Below are positions 48,124-57,131 of a DNA stretch of 64,000 bases, piece by piece (position 1 is the first letter of the stretch; the number at the start of each line of letters is the position of its first letter). The stretch spans positions 1 to 64,000 of the forward strand of contig JAIOYZ010000018.1 of the NCBI GenBank assembly GCA_021740845.1. The letters are read 5' to 3'. Both the position numbers and the translations under genes were made by a program. Under the pieces are notes generated by a model, which did not search any database, was not told the origin of the DNA, and saw only the letters and a program-made list of their open reading frames with translations. The DNA comes from Bacteroidia bacterium. Its GTDB lineage: Bacteria > Bacteroidota > Bacteroidia > UKL13-3.

Positions 48124-49536
48124 TTATGAGCTTGGTTTGTGCTTATTTATTATGTTAATTGAAAATACCAATCCAAGGATAATACCTGCAATTAACAAGG
48201 CGAAGTAAATTTCAAACGACTGAAATATAATACTTGAAAGCAAAGGCAATAATCCTACTAAACCTAAAAAAACGGCAAACATAGAAATCCAGCCATCGCC
48301 TGTTTTATTTTTAGCATGGTGAATAAATGAAACTAATCCACCCAAGATGGCTATAACAGAAGCAAAGGTGAGTGGAGGTATTATAAAACTAAGAGTTGAA
48401 AGCGCCCCAAAAATTAGTGCTTTTTTGGTTAAACTGTATTGCTTGGTTTCAACCGAACTACCTGTTCCTTTTTTATGTTTTCTATTAATTACCCATTCAA
48501 TAAACAAAAACAAGGCAGTGCTTATTAACATTAGTAAAGTAAGAAAAACCATAAGGACTAGTAAATAAACACCAGACCCAGATAAGTTTATAATAACTAT
48601 ATAACCAAACCAAACGTAAGCCAAATTTATTAGGATGGCTAATAATACTATAATCGTTAGGAGTAGCCTTATTTTTGAAAACTTTTTATCAGATGGAATA
48701 TGATTAAATGCACTTATTGCCAACAAAATTGCAGGCAATGCACCAACAAAAGAAAGTGTAAACATTATACTTAAAACAACTTTTAATTGGGTGCTGTAAT
48801 CCAATAATGAAAATGGTTTGGCAGGTTTTATAGGTTTTATAGGTTTTGCTGGCTTAGGAAATTTTTGTTTGTTAATCAATTTAATAAACAACCAATTAAA
48901 GAATCCGGCTAAAACCAATACTGCAAGAAGTATGAAAAACCTAGCGGGAATAGTTGGATCTATTAGCAAACCTAGTATAGATATACTTAAAAATAAGGAC
49001 CAAAAAACCCCTGTTATTAGTCCAAATACAAACCTACTTGACACCTTCTCTCCATTAGCCTTTTGCACTTTTCTTCCAAGTAAACTCACATAAAGAAGGC
49101 TTGGAGAAAACAAGGCAGGTAAAACTAATGGATAAGAAAAAAGACTAATGAATCCTAAGATAAAAGTCCATTGTTTATAGCCATTCATTTCATCCTGATA
49201 AGACCTTCTTAAAGGAATATTTTTTGAGGAATCGGCAGGACTTGTAAATAAAGAATCTGATAAAATCTTGCTGTTCTTTGTTTTAATCCATATTTGTTTT
49301 TTTGTCAAAACATATCTTAAATCATTGGAAGCAGAAACTTCATTCTCTTCTTCACCTATTTCTGCATCCCTGTCTGGCAATGCCTTTGCCGACTTTATTT
49401 TTGGCGGTGAAAATTCCCTTGCTAAATGCAATCCCTTGCCCGTTCTAACCTTACTTCTAAAGGCGTAATGCTTATTACATTGGGTAAAAAGCAAAACAAA
49501 AAAACAGAATAGTAGAAGTTGAAAAATTTTGAACAT
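48124..49536 (-). CDS. Multi-spanning membrane protein with N-terminal lipobox
   Basis: 470 residues. It starts with a signal ending FTQC (Cys20), a lipobox, followed by a soluble part of about 110 residues. Then come at least nine hydrophobic segments in blocks that resemble DUF4190-like modules (FILGFISLFSYPLVLPAL, LLGRKVQKANG). Near the middle is the Lys/Pro linker KPAKPIKPIKPAKP. An N-terminal lipid anchor on a polytopic protein is odd and may mean a domain fusion. Function unknown. Confidence 0.65.
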   Translation of the reverse strand: MFKIFQLLLFCFFVLLFTQCNKHYAFRSKVRTGKGLHLAREFSPPKIKSAKALPDRDAEIGEEENEVSASNDLRYVLTKKQIWIKTKNSKILSDSLFTSPADSSKNIPLRRSYQDEMNGYKQWTFILGFISLFSYPLVLPALFSPSLLYVSLLGRKVQKANGEKVSSRFVFGLITGVFWSLFLSISILGLLIDPTIPARFFILLAVLVLAGFFNWLFIKLINKQKFPKPAKPIKPIKPAKPFSLLDYSTQLKVVLSIMFTLSFVGALPAILLAISAFNHIPSDKKFSKIRLLLTIIVLLAILINLAYVWFGYIVIINLSGSGVYLLVLMVFLTLLMLISTALFLFIEWVINRKHKKGTGSSVETKQYSLTKKALIFGALSTLSFIIPPLTFASVIAILGGLVSFIHHAKNKTGDGWISMFAVFLGLVGLLPLLSSIIFQSFEIYFALLIAGIILGLVFSINIINKHKPSS

Positions 49537-49627
49537 TTATAAAAATAGCACTTTCTTTTAAAAAAAGAATGGTAAAAAAAATCATACATATTTGCCATAA
49601 CTCTATCTTGCAACCCTGATTGTAAAT

Positions 49628-50944
49628 ATGCTTAAACCACGCACTTTTTGGATTTTGGTCTTGTTGCTGCATGCCTTGGGCTTCTTGCAAGCCTTACATA
49701 CAGGCAGTATTTATTTGGTTGATTCCATTGACTACCTCTCGCAAGCAGAAAACATTAAACTACATGGAAGCTTTTATGCTGCACCTTGGGACCAAGCCGT
49801 AAAACCTGATTATTTCAGCTTTCGCCCTCCAGTTTATGGGTTCTTAATATACTGTATCAAAGCTTTGGTTCAAACCGACTATGCTATTTTATTTTTGCAG
49901 GCTTGCCTTAGTTTATCTACTATTTGGGGTGTGGTAAAACTAGCCAAAGAACTTGGGTTTGAACCAAAAAAAACACATACAATTTTACTTGGAATTTTAT
50001 TGCTCTATCCTTCCCAAATTATCCATTGCAATTTTGTAATGAGCGATGTTCTTTTCCAAAGTCTGTTGTTTTGGTCGTGTTATTTTACTTATGGGTTATG
50101 GTCTGAACCAAACTATAAAATGAGTTTTTTGGCTGTGCTATTTTTTAGTATTGCCATGCTTACCAAACCCGTGGCATTTCTGTTAGGAATGAGCATAGCG
50201 CTAATTTTATTTTTTGTATTTATACGTAAAAATACGCTTCGCTATCTTCTTCCCTTTTTAGTTTTACCATTCATTTATCATGCCTATTCTAGCTATAATG
50301 AAAAGGTAACGGGATATTATCATTACTCATCTGTTACGCCCATTTTTGTATTGAAATACATGGCCAAATACACCAATGGCCAATTGTTTGGAGAAAACTA
50401 TGCAGACTCAGTTCAGGAAATAATTATGCAAAAAGCCAATTCAGCAAGTAGCTACCAAGAACGATATGAAGGCATGAATGCAGCAGGAAAAGAAATTATT
50501 ATGCAACATCCCTATTTCTTTGCTTGGTTCAACATAAAAGGCTGGTTGGCATTTATGCTCGACCCAGGAAGGTTTGAATGGGTGCATTTCTTAAACTTAC
50601 CTGAAGGAAATTATTTGGGATTATACCATGTAATTCATACACAAGGCTTGGTGAATGGAGTACTTCATTTTATTAAAAATGCACCCTTGGTTTTATTGAG
50701 CATTTTGTTTTTATGTTTGGTTTGGAATGTATTTACAGCCTTTGCCTTTCTAAAAAGTTTATTCAACAAAAATCTATCGCTTATCCTTAGAATTTGCATC
50801 TTCCTTTTTGTGGCGTATATCATTGGCTCAACTGGCGTTTTGGGACTTTCGCGTTACCGCATTGCAGTTGCTCCTTTGCTTTGGATAGGAGTAATTTTAT
50901 TTTTCTCACCCAAACCTAATTCTAGTTCGAGTGCTAAAAATTGA
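49628..50944 (+). CDS. GT-C-fold glycosyltransferase-like membrane protein (family 39/ArnT type)
   Basis: 438 residues with about ten membrane segments. The first outside loop carries the acidic motif VDSIDYLSQAEN, where GT-C enzymes keep a catalytic Asp, and SFRPPVYGFLIY follows, as in ArnT/PMT-2 relatives. It would transfer a sugar from a polyprenyl carrier to an acceptor outside the cytoplasmic membrane. Substrates are unknown. Two exact motif copies 80 bases apart encode LVQT (49867-49876) and GFEP (49956-49965). It overlaps the next gene by 14 bases. Confidence 0.75.
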   Translation: MLKPRTFWILVLLLHALGFLQALHTGSIYLVDSIDYLSQAENIKLHGSFYAAPWDQAVKPDYFSFRPPVYGFLIYCIKALVQTDYAILFLQACLSLSTIWGVVKLAKELGFEPKKTHTILLGILLLYPSQIIHCNFVMSDVLFQSLLFWSCYFTYGLWSEPNYKMSFLAVLFFSIAMLTKPVAFLLGMSIALILFFVFIRKNTLRYLLPFLVLPFIYHAYSSYNEKVTGYYHYSSVTPIFVLKYMAKYTNGQLFGENYADSVQEIIMQKANSASSYQERYEGMNAAGKEIIMQHPYFFAWFNIKGWLAFMLDPGRFEWVHFLNLPEGNYLGLYHVIHTQGLVNGVLHFIKNAPLVLLSILFLCLVWNVFTAFAFLKSLFNKNLSLILRICIFLFVAYIIGSTGVLGLSRYRIAVAPLLWIGVILFFSPKPNSSSSAKN

Positions 50945-51815
50945 TTCTCCACTAACACCTATTGAGGAAATTAAGTGGCCTTTATTAAAAGAAAAAGGTT
51001 TACGCTTATTTATAAAACGAGAGGATATTTCTCACCCATATATATCTGGCAATAAGTGGAGAAAATTGAAATACCATTTATTAGAAGCTGATAAATTAGG
51101 CAAAAACACTTTGGTAACTTATGGCGGTGCCTTTAGCAATCATATCTTGGCAACTGCAGCAGCAGGTGCAAAATATGGATTTAGAACCTATGGTTTTATA
51201 AGAGGAGAAAGGGTGGAAAATACTGTTTTGCAACTAAGTGAACTATTTGGTATGGAATTGCATTTTGTTAGCAGAACAGATTACAAAGAGAAAGGTCAAT
51301 TGTTTCAAAAGCATTTCGGTTTGAACCAAAACGTTTATGAAATTCCAGAAGGTGGTGGAGGGGATTTGGGTGAAAAAGGTGTTGCAGAAATGCTTGTTGA
51401 TATAAAGGATTTTAAATGCAATCATTTGTTCACTTCAGTAGGTACTGGCAGCACATTGAAAGGCATTATTCGAGGAATAGAAAATCAGAGTTTGAGTATT
51501 AAAGCACATGGAATTGTGGTCTTAAAAGGTGCAGAAGAAATGGCCAATGAATACCATTCTTTTGATTCTAATTTATATCGATTGCATTTTAATTTTCACA
51601 GAGGCGGTTATGCAAAATCAGATTCAGAATTAACTGCCTTTATAAAATCTTTTGCCTCAAAAACAGGAATATTATTAGACCAAGTTTACGAAGGCAAAAT
51701 GCTTATTGGGATTTTATCATTGGCTGAGCAAAACTATTTTAAACCAGGAGAATCTATACTTGCCATACACAATGGCGGAGTAATTGGTTTAACAGGCCTG
51801 ATGGATAAAAAATAA
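50931..51815 (+). CDS. PLP-dependent ACC deaminase/D-cysteine desulfhydrase-family protein
   Basis: 294 residues from GTG 50931, overlapping the previous gene by 14 bases; no in-frame ATG exists before the conserved start. The PLP lysine is in ISGNKWRKLKYHL, the substrate loop is TYGGAFSNHILATAAAGAKYG, and the phosphate-binding loop is TSVGTGSTLKGI. The family deaminates 1-aminocyclopropane-1-carboxylate or desulfurates D-cysteine; the exact substrate cannot be read from the sequence. Coupled translation with the glycosyltransferase is likely. Confidence 0.88.
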   Translation: MLKIDSPLTPIEEIKWPLLKEKGLRLFIKREDISHPYISGNKWRKLKYHLLEADKLGKNTLVTYGGAFSNHILATAAAGAKYGFRTYGFIRGERVENTVLQLSELFGMELHFVSRTDYKEKGQLFQKHFGLNQNVYEIPEGGGGDLGEKGVAEMLVDIKDFKCNHLFTSVGTGSTLKGIIRGIENQSLSIKAHGIVVLKGAEEMANEYHSFDSNLYRLHFNFHRGGYAKSDSELTAFIKSFASKTGILLDQVYEGKMLIGILSLAEQNYFKPGESILAIHNGGVIGLTGLMDKK

Positions 51816-51816
51816 A

Positions 51817-51847
51817 AAAGCGGAGCACCTTTTGGATACTCCGCTTT
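51817..51847. terminator. Bidirectional terminator between convergent genes
   Basis: AAAGCGGAG / CTCCGCTTT, a 9-bp perfect stem with A-rich and T-rich flanks, after the PLP enzyme. It lies before the stop of the convergent PPIase gene at 51866. Confidence 0.85.
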
Positions 51848-51865
51848 CATATAAATAATTTTCTT

Positions 51866-53860
51866 CTATTTGGTTAAATCCATCAAAGCAGGATTGTTTA
51901 CCACAACAGGATATTTAGCACGTAATTCTTTTACCCATTCAGTCATTAAATATTCTTGGTAATCGCTAGTAGCCAAACCTTTTGCTTCTTTCAAAGTTTT
52001 TGGTTCAGCAGGAATAACACCTAAAACATTATAAAACTTATTGGCATCCAATTCAACAATATCTACAACACCTTTTTTATCCCATAATTTGGCAGCAGTA
52101 GCATCTGTTTTTTCTGCTTTATAATCTTTTGCGACCAAAGCACTAGAACCTTTTTTATTCAATTTTTTAAAGATATCTGCTTCTTTTTTGCCAGAGTTAA
52201 ACATCTTCATAGCAGCTTCTTTGGTTTTAGCATCTAAGCAATTATATACTTGGTAATTTACACGTTCTTTCCACATGTAATTTCCTTTTCTATCTGCATA
52301 AAATGCGTCTAATCCAGCGGTATCGCTCAAGGCCTTGCTCCAAACTTTTCTATCAGTTAAATCAAACAACAAAATTCCATCGTGGTATTCTGTCATGATA
52401 TTATTAAACTCTGGGTATTTTGTTTCCAAGATACTTTCTTCATATGCCAAACATTTATCGTTAGCCCAAGATGTAAATTGATTGCGTGCAATCATGGCAG
52501 CATTTTCTTTACCATGTGGCTCTTGGTTAGAACTTAAAAAGGTTCCAAAATCTTTACCTGTATAGGTTACGTTTCCAATTGTAAACAAAGGACTAGCGCC
52601 CATCTTAATTTCATCGTAAACCCAATTTCCGTTTAAGAAAGAGGTATCCAACTTACTGGTAAAACTGTTGATATTAGCCGTATATTCTTTATAGTTATTT
52701 TCTCTTTTTACACGCTCAATCACGGCAGTTTTAGAACCTTCAGATCTGCTATCGCGGGTAACTTTGTTCTTAATTAAATCTTGCACTTCTTTGTAATCTC
52801 CCAAAGGACGGAAATCCACGTACTTCACGATGTGCCATCCGTAATCTGTCATGAATGGTTTAGAAACTTCATCTTTTTTCAAGGCAAAGCAAACATCTTT
52901 AAAAGCATCTGGGTATCCACTTAAACTTGGCATCCAATTCATAATACCTTTATTTCCTTTGCTGCCATCGTCTTGAGAATAAATTTCTACTATAGAATCG
53001 TATGGCGCACCTGCAAGAATTTCTTTGTAAGCAGCATCAATTCTTTCTTTGGCATTGTTTAAAGTTTCTTGGGTTGAACCATATCCTGTTCTTACCATGA
53101 TATGTTGAATTTTAACCTCACCACGTGCAGTACGGTTATCATTCACTTTCATGATATGGTAACCAAATTGGGTGCGGAAAGGCTGACTAATTTCACCTTT
53201 ATTGGTTTTGTAAGCCACATTCTCAAATGGATAAACCATTTGGAAAACTGTGAACCAACCTAATTTACCATAATTAGTTTTAGCAGAAGGATCTTCTGAA
53301 TATTTAGAAGCAAGGCTATCAAATAGCTCACCTTTAATAGCACGCTTGCGGATATCAACTATTTTGTTGTAAGCTGCTAAGGTATCTTTTGGAGAAGCAT
53401 TTGGCGCCACATTAATTAAAATATGACTAGCATTAATTTCAGCCTTCATGCGCTCGTAAGCTTCTTGCATCAAACTCTCAGTAACTTTTTTATCATTTAA
53501 ATAAGGTGTTGCCAATTGTTTGCGATAACCAGCCAACTCCGAACGAAATGCCGGATTGGTATCCAATTGCATGGTCATGGCTTCTTTAACCTTCAACTTA
53601 AAGTTTACATAAAGATCCAAATACTCTCTTATTTCGGCTTCTGTTGGGGAGGTTTTCTCTTTACGGTTTTTGTTTAGCTGACGTAAAAATTCGTCTTGCA
53701 AAACAGATTCATCGCCAATTGTGAAAATTACAGGATTGGGTTTAACAATTTCTGGAGCAACTGTTTTTTTAGCTGTTGCGCTTTTCGTCTTATTTTGTGC
53801 ATTTGTTTGAAATGCGCCTAAACCAACTAAAAAACCTAACAATAATGCGGTTTTCTTCAT
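51866..53860 (-). CDS. Peptidyl-prolyl isomerase with two parvulin domains (SurA/PrsA-like)
   Basis: 664 residues from ATG 53860; 15 upstream codons are open, but the signal peptide MKKTALLLGFLVGLGAFQTNAQ begins here. A SurA-N-like region (EFLRQLNKNRKEK) is followed by two parvulin domains: about residues 140-245 (ASHILINVAPNAS... GYHIMKVND) and 250-360 (IQHIMVRTGYGS... GWHIVKYVD). The rest is helical. It should act in the periplasm as a chaperone and isomerase for outer-membrane or secreted proteins such as the T9SS cargo in this region. Confidence 0.92.
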   Translation of the reverse strand: MKKTALLLGFLVGLGAFQTNAQNKTKSATAKKTVAPEIVKPNPVIFTIGDESVLQDEFLRQLNKNRKEKTSPTEAEIREYLDLYVNFKLKVKEAMTMQLDTNPAFRSELAGYRKQLATPYLNDKKVTESLMQEAYERMKAEINASHILINVAPNASPKDTLAAYNKIVDIRKRAIKGELFDSLASKYSEDPSAKTNYGKLGWFTVFQMVYPFENVAYKTNKGEISQPFRTQFGYHIMKVNDNRTARGEVKIQHIMVRTGYGSTQETLNNAKERIDAAYKEILAGAPYDSIVEIYSQDDGSKGNKGIMNWMPSLSGYPDAFKDVCFALKKDEVSKPFMTDYGWHIVKYVDFRPLGDYKEVQDLIKNKVTRDSRSEGSKTAVIERVKRENNYKEYTANINSFTSKLDTSFLNGNWVYDEIKMGASPLFTIGNVTYTGKDFGTFLSSNQEPHGKENAAMIARNQFTSWANDKCLAYEESILETKYPEFNNIMTEYHDGILLFDLTDRKVWSKALSDTAGLDAFYADRKGNYMWKERVNYQVYNCLDAKTKEAAMKMFNSGKKEADIFKKLNKKGSSALVAKDYKAEKTDATAAKLWDKKGVVDIVELDANKFYNVLGVIPAEPKTLKEAKGLATSDYQEYLMTEWVKELRAKYPVVVNNPALMDLTK

Positions 53861-53961
53861 ATTCAATATTTTTTTAAGTGATGCAAAAATAGGAATTTGA
53901 GGCACCCAAGCAAATATAGAAGAGGCATTTGAGATAATTTAATACCTTATTATGAGTCTTT

Positions 53962-54711
53962 TTACTGCAATAATTTGTAGATTACAGGTTTTGAAGGACT
54001 TGCATCAGTTTCTAAACTTGCTATTTGGAGGTTTAATAAATACACTCCATCAGGTAAGGAATTGGGAACATAAACCATTTCGCTAATAGTAGCTTTTGTT
54101 CTTGGGCTTTCTGGAAATTGCCAAAATGCTTTGTGAGCAGCCATGGCACCACCATCTTCTTCGCGGTCAACAGAAGGCAAATCAACCAATAAATGGTTTA
54201 TTCCGGCTTGAACCAAAACGCTTACAAATTTAGGATCTAGGTAAGTTGGGTTATTGCCAGAATAAAGTTTGTTGAGTTTTTCATCACCATTTGGAATAGT
54301 TCTTAATATAACTGCTTCCACACCTTTTTGTAAAATTTCAGGTACTCCTTCACCAAAAACAATCCAATCTCCTCCTTCAATTTGGGTAGGTTCCAATGAA
54401 ATTATTTGAGCGATAAAATGAAATTGGTTCAAAACGCTATTAATACTTACACGCTCTAAAGTGATATGCCCTATAGACTCAGTATGTGTGCCATTACCGT
54501 GAGCGTTAATATGCAAATTCTCGCAATTGGCGCCACTTCCCATGGCTACAGAACCAACAAAATCTCCTACTTTTATTGGTTCAAACAAAGGCTCAGGAAT
54601 ATGAAAGGCATTGGGATTATTAGAACCACTTTGCATGGGAATAGATAAATCAATTCCTGAAGAAAAATCTACTTCAAACCTTTTTCCATTCCATTCAATA
54701 TTTGCCTTCAT
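53962..54711 (-). CDS. Cyclase/kynurenine formamidase-like metal hydrolase
   Basis: 249 residues. The family motif HGNGTHTESIGHI supplies the His/His/His metal site (usually HxGTHxDxxxH; here Glu replaces the Asp). The start KANIEWNGKRFEVDFSSGIDLSIPM fits the family. Members hydrolyse N-formylkynurenine, isatin or similar amides. There is no signal peptide. No tryptophan-pathway gene lies nearby, so the substrate stays open. It is divergent from the kinase at 54789. Confidence 0.85.
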   Translation of the reverse strand: MKANIEWNGKRFEVDFSSGIDLSIPMQSGSNNPNAFHIPEPLFEPIKVGDFVGSVAMGSGANCENLHINAHGNGTHTESIGHITLERVSINSVLNQFHFIAQIISLEPTQIEGGDWIVFGEGVPEILQKGVEAVILRTIPNGDEKLNKLYSGNNPTYLDPKFVSVLVQAGINHLLVDLPSVDREEDGGAMAAHKAFWQFPESPRTKATISEMVYVPNSLPDGVYLLNLQIASLETDASPSKPVIYKLLQ

Positions 54712-54788
54712 TTTGCGTTCTTTTAGGCAAATATTGGATTTTGTTTCTGATTTATTGTAAATCGGATACTTATATTTGAACCATAAGC

Positions 54789-55949
54789 ATGAAAGAATAC
54801 GAAAAAAAACGGTGGTGGAAAGTGGTCATTTTTGCGGCAGCCTTCCTTATTGGAATCTTCTCTTTATGGTATACGCGAACCTTGGTAAAAGGCTTGGCTA
54901 TACAAGAAGAAAAGAAAATTGTACTATGGGCAAATGCTACCAAACAATTGAGCTTAGCTACAGATGAAACGGATATCAATTTTCTACTTGATATCATTAA
55001 AGACAATGAAACTATTCCAACCATTTTGGTGGATGATAAGAATGAAATAATTAGTCATAGAAACTTGGATTCTGCAAAAGCTAATAACCCAAAATATCTA
55101 AATAAAATTTTGGATGAAATGAAGGCAGAACATGAACCTATAAAAATTGACTACGATAAAGCCAACAATAGATTTAACTATTTGTACTATAAGAATAGCA
55201 ATATTCTTAATGATTTAAAAACCTATCCATTTATACAACTTTCGCTCATTGCTTTTTTTGCAATAATGAGCTATTTAGCCTTAAGCAGTAGCCGAAGAGC
55301 AGAACAAAATCAGGTTTGGGTGGGTATGAGCAAAGAAACTGCTCACCAATTGGGAACACCAATATCTAGTTTGCGCGAATGGCATAACCTCTTACGCGAA
55401 ACAGATAAAGAAAATCAAGAGGAAATTTTAAAAGAAGTAGATTACGATATCAGACGATTAGAATTAATTACTGAGCGTTTTTCAAAAATTGGGTCTGAAC
55501 CAATCTTAAAAGAAGAAAATCTGGATTTGGTAATTGAAAAATCTATCGGATATTTAAAAAATCGAGTTTCGAGCAAAGTGGATTTTACAATAGATATTGG
55601 AAAACCAGGCAATTGGGCCAAAATAAATATCCCATTGTTTGATTGGGTAATTGAAAACCTTTGCAAGAATGCAATTGATGCCATGGAAGGCAATGGCAGC
55701 TTGCGCATCAGCATTAACCACGATGAATTGCATATATTTCTAGATATCACAGATACAGGAAAAGGCATTCCAAAAAGCAAATTCAAAACTGTATTTAAAC
55801 CTGGCTTTACCACCAAAAAAAGAGGTTGGGGTTTGGGACTATCTTTAGTAAAAAGAATCATTCACCAATACCACAAAGGCCAGATTTATGTGCGCCATTC
55901 TGAATTGGGTAAGGGAACAACATTTAGAATTGTTTTGGATGCAGTTTAA
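54789..55949 (+). CDS. Sensor histidine kinase (HisKA-like)
   Basis: 386 residues. Membrane segments at about residues 12-30 and 145-165 enclose a periplasmic sensor part. The H-box is SKETAHQLGTPISSLREW, an altered form of the usual HELRTP, followed by HATPase motifs ENLCKNAIDAMEGNG, DTGKGIPKSKFKTVFKPGF and the G2 box GWGLGLSLVKRI. There is no receiver and no adjacent response regulator, so it is an orphan kinase. The autophosphorylation site is inferred from the H-box. Confidence 0.9.
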   Translation: MKEYEKKRWWKVVIFAAAFLIGIFSLWYTRTLVKGLAIQEEKKIVLWANATKQLSLATDETDINFLLDIIKDNETIPTILVDDKNEIISHRNLDSAKANNPKYLNKILDEMKAEHEPIKIDYDKANNRFNYLYYKNSNILNDLKTYPFIQLSLIAFFAIMSYLALSSSRRAEQNQVWVGMSKETAHQLGTPISSLREWHNLLRETDKENQEEILKEVDYDIRRLELITERFSKIGSEPILKEENLDLVIEKSIGYLKNRVSSKVDFTIDIGKPGNWAKINIPLFDWVIENLCKNAIDAMEGNGSLRISINHDELHIFLDITDTGKGIPKSKFKTVFKPGFTTKKRGWGLGLSLVKRIIHQYHKGQIYVRHSELGKGTTFRIVLDAV

Positions 55950-55957
55950 GAAATATC

Positions 55958-55967
55958 GGTTTGAACC
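55958..55967 (-). repeat. Window-wide motif copy after the kinase gene
   Basis: Exact GGTTTGAACC, 9 bases after the kinase stop and 37 before the ruvX ATG. It fits the preference for gene ends. Confidence 0.8.
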
Positions 55968-55990
55968 TAATTTTGCTTTCTCAAATAAAT

Positions 55991-55998
55991 TACCTTTG
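55991..55998 (+). promoter_or_regulatory. -7 box of ruvX promoter
   Basis: TACCTTTG is an exact TAnnTTTG match ending only 5 bases before the ruvX ATG, which suggests an almost leaderless transcript. Confidence 0.45.
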
Positions 55999-56003
55999 CC
56001 AAT

Positions 56004-56417
56004 ATGCCCAGAATAGTAGCCGTTGATTATGGCACCAAAAGAGTTGGTTTGGCAGTTACAGACCCATTACAAATAATTGCCACCACTTTGGCAACAGTAA
56101 GAGCGCACGAGGTTTTGGCCTATTTAAAAAATTATATAGCTACAGAACCACTAGAATGTATTGTTGTTGGTAAGCCATTGCAAATGGATGGCACAGACAG
56201 CCAATCTGCCAAACATGTAGAAAAATTTGTATCTTCGCTGGCCAAAAATTTCCCAGATATTCCAATTAAAAGAATTGATGAAAGGCTAACTTCCAGAATG
56301 GCAACTGCAAGTATGTTGGAAATGGGTTTAAAAAAGAAAGACCGACAAAAAAAGGAGACTGTAGATCAAATTAGTGCTGTTTTGATTCTTCAAACCTATT
56401 TGGCAAATAAATTTTAA
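56004..56417 (+). CDS. ruvX: Putative pre-16S rRNA nuclease / Holliday junction resolvase-like protein
   Basis: 137 residues of the YqgF family. The RNase H-like start VAVDYGTKRVGLAVTDPLQ holds the first catalytic Asp, VVGKPLQMDG the second strand, and KRIDERLTSRMA and VDQISAVLILQ the conserved acidic sites. The family processes the 5' end of 16S rRNA and was earlier proposed as a resolvase. It is 32 bases upstream of def, a common pairing. Confidence 0.93.
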   Translation: MPRIVAVDYGTKRVGLAVTDPLQIIATTLATVRAHEVLAYLKNYIATEPLECIVVGKPLQMDGTDSQSAKHVEKFVSSLAKNFPDIPIKRIDERLTSRMATASMLEMGLKKKDRQKKETVDQISAVLILQTYLANKF

Positions 56418-56449
56418 AACAAAAAACACGGAAAGTACTTAAACCAAAT

Positions 56450-57004
56450 ATGATTCTTCCCATAGTAGCATACGGCGATGCCGTTTTAAGAAAAGTAGGA
56501 GTTAGTATTGATGCTAATTACAAAGATTTACCTCAATTAATTGAGAATATGTGGGAAACCATGTACCATGCCCATGGTGTTGGATTGGCTGCTCCTCAGG
56601 TAGGTAAAGCCATCAATTTATTTATTGCAGATACTTCAGCATTTGATGATGAAAACTATCCAGAAATGAAAAAAGTATTCATCAATTCTGAGATATTAAA
56701 AGAATGGGGAGATAAATGGGACTATGAAGAAGGCTGTTTAAGTATTCCAAATATTAGGGAAAATGTAAGTAGACATCCTAATCTACTATTACGTTACCAA
56801 GACGAGCAGTTTAACTGGCATGAAGAGGAATTTGATGGAATAGCTGCAAGGGTTATTCAACACGAATACGACCATTGCCAAGGTAAATTGTTTGTAGATT
56901 ATGTATCCGAATTAAAACGCAGACTCCTCAAAAACAAGCTACTTAATATTTCAAAAGGTGGAGCTCGTGTGGATTACAAAATGCGAATCCCAAGTCACCG
57001 CTAA
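56450..57004 (+). CDS. def: Peptide deformylase
   Basis: 184 residues. All three motifs are present: GVGLAAPQVG, EEGCLSIPN with the metal-binding cysteine, and QHEYDHCQGKLF with the catalytic Glu. It removes the formyl group from nascent proteins at the ribosome. It follows ruvX closely and is probably in the same transcript. Confidence 0.97.
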   Translation: MILPIVAYGDAVLRKVGVSIDANYKDLPQLIENMWETMYHAHGVGLAAPQVGKAINLFIADTSAFDDENYPEMKKVFINSEILKEWGDKWDYEEGCLSIPNIRENVSRHPNLLLRYQDEQFNWHEEEFDGIAARVIQHEYDHCQGKLFVDYVSELKRRLLKNKLLNISKGGARVDYKMRIPSHR

Positions 57005-57033
57005 TTTATTCAAAACCATTTTCTTCCTTTAGA

Positions 57034-57054
57034 TATTTGCAAATAATGCAAATA
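57034..57054. promoter_or_regulatory. Candidate operator before the acyl-CoA ligase gene
   Basis: TATTTGCA-AATAA-TGCAAATA, a perfect 8-bp inverted repeat with a 5-base spacer, 78 bases before the start at 57132. Its size suits a TetR-like dimer. The regulator is unknown. Confidence 0.4.
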
Positions 57055-57131
57055 CTTTCTACACTATTTGGGCAAGGTCATTTGAAGGCTTTCAATTATT
57101 TGGCTTTATTCGCATTGCTAAAAATTAATTT

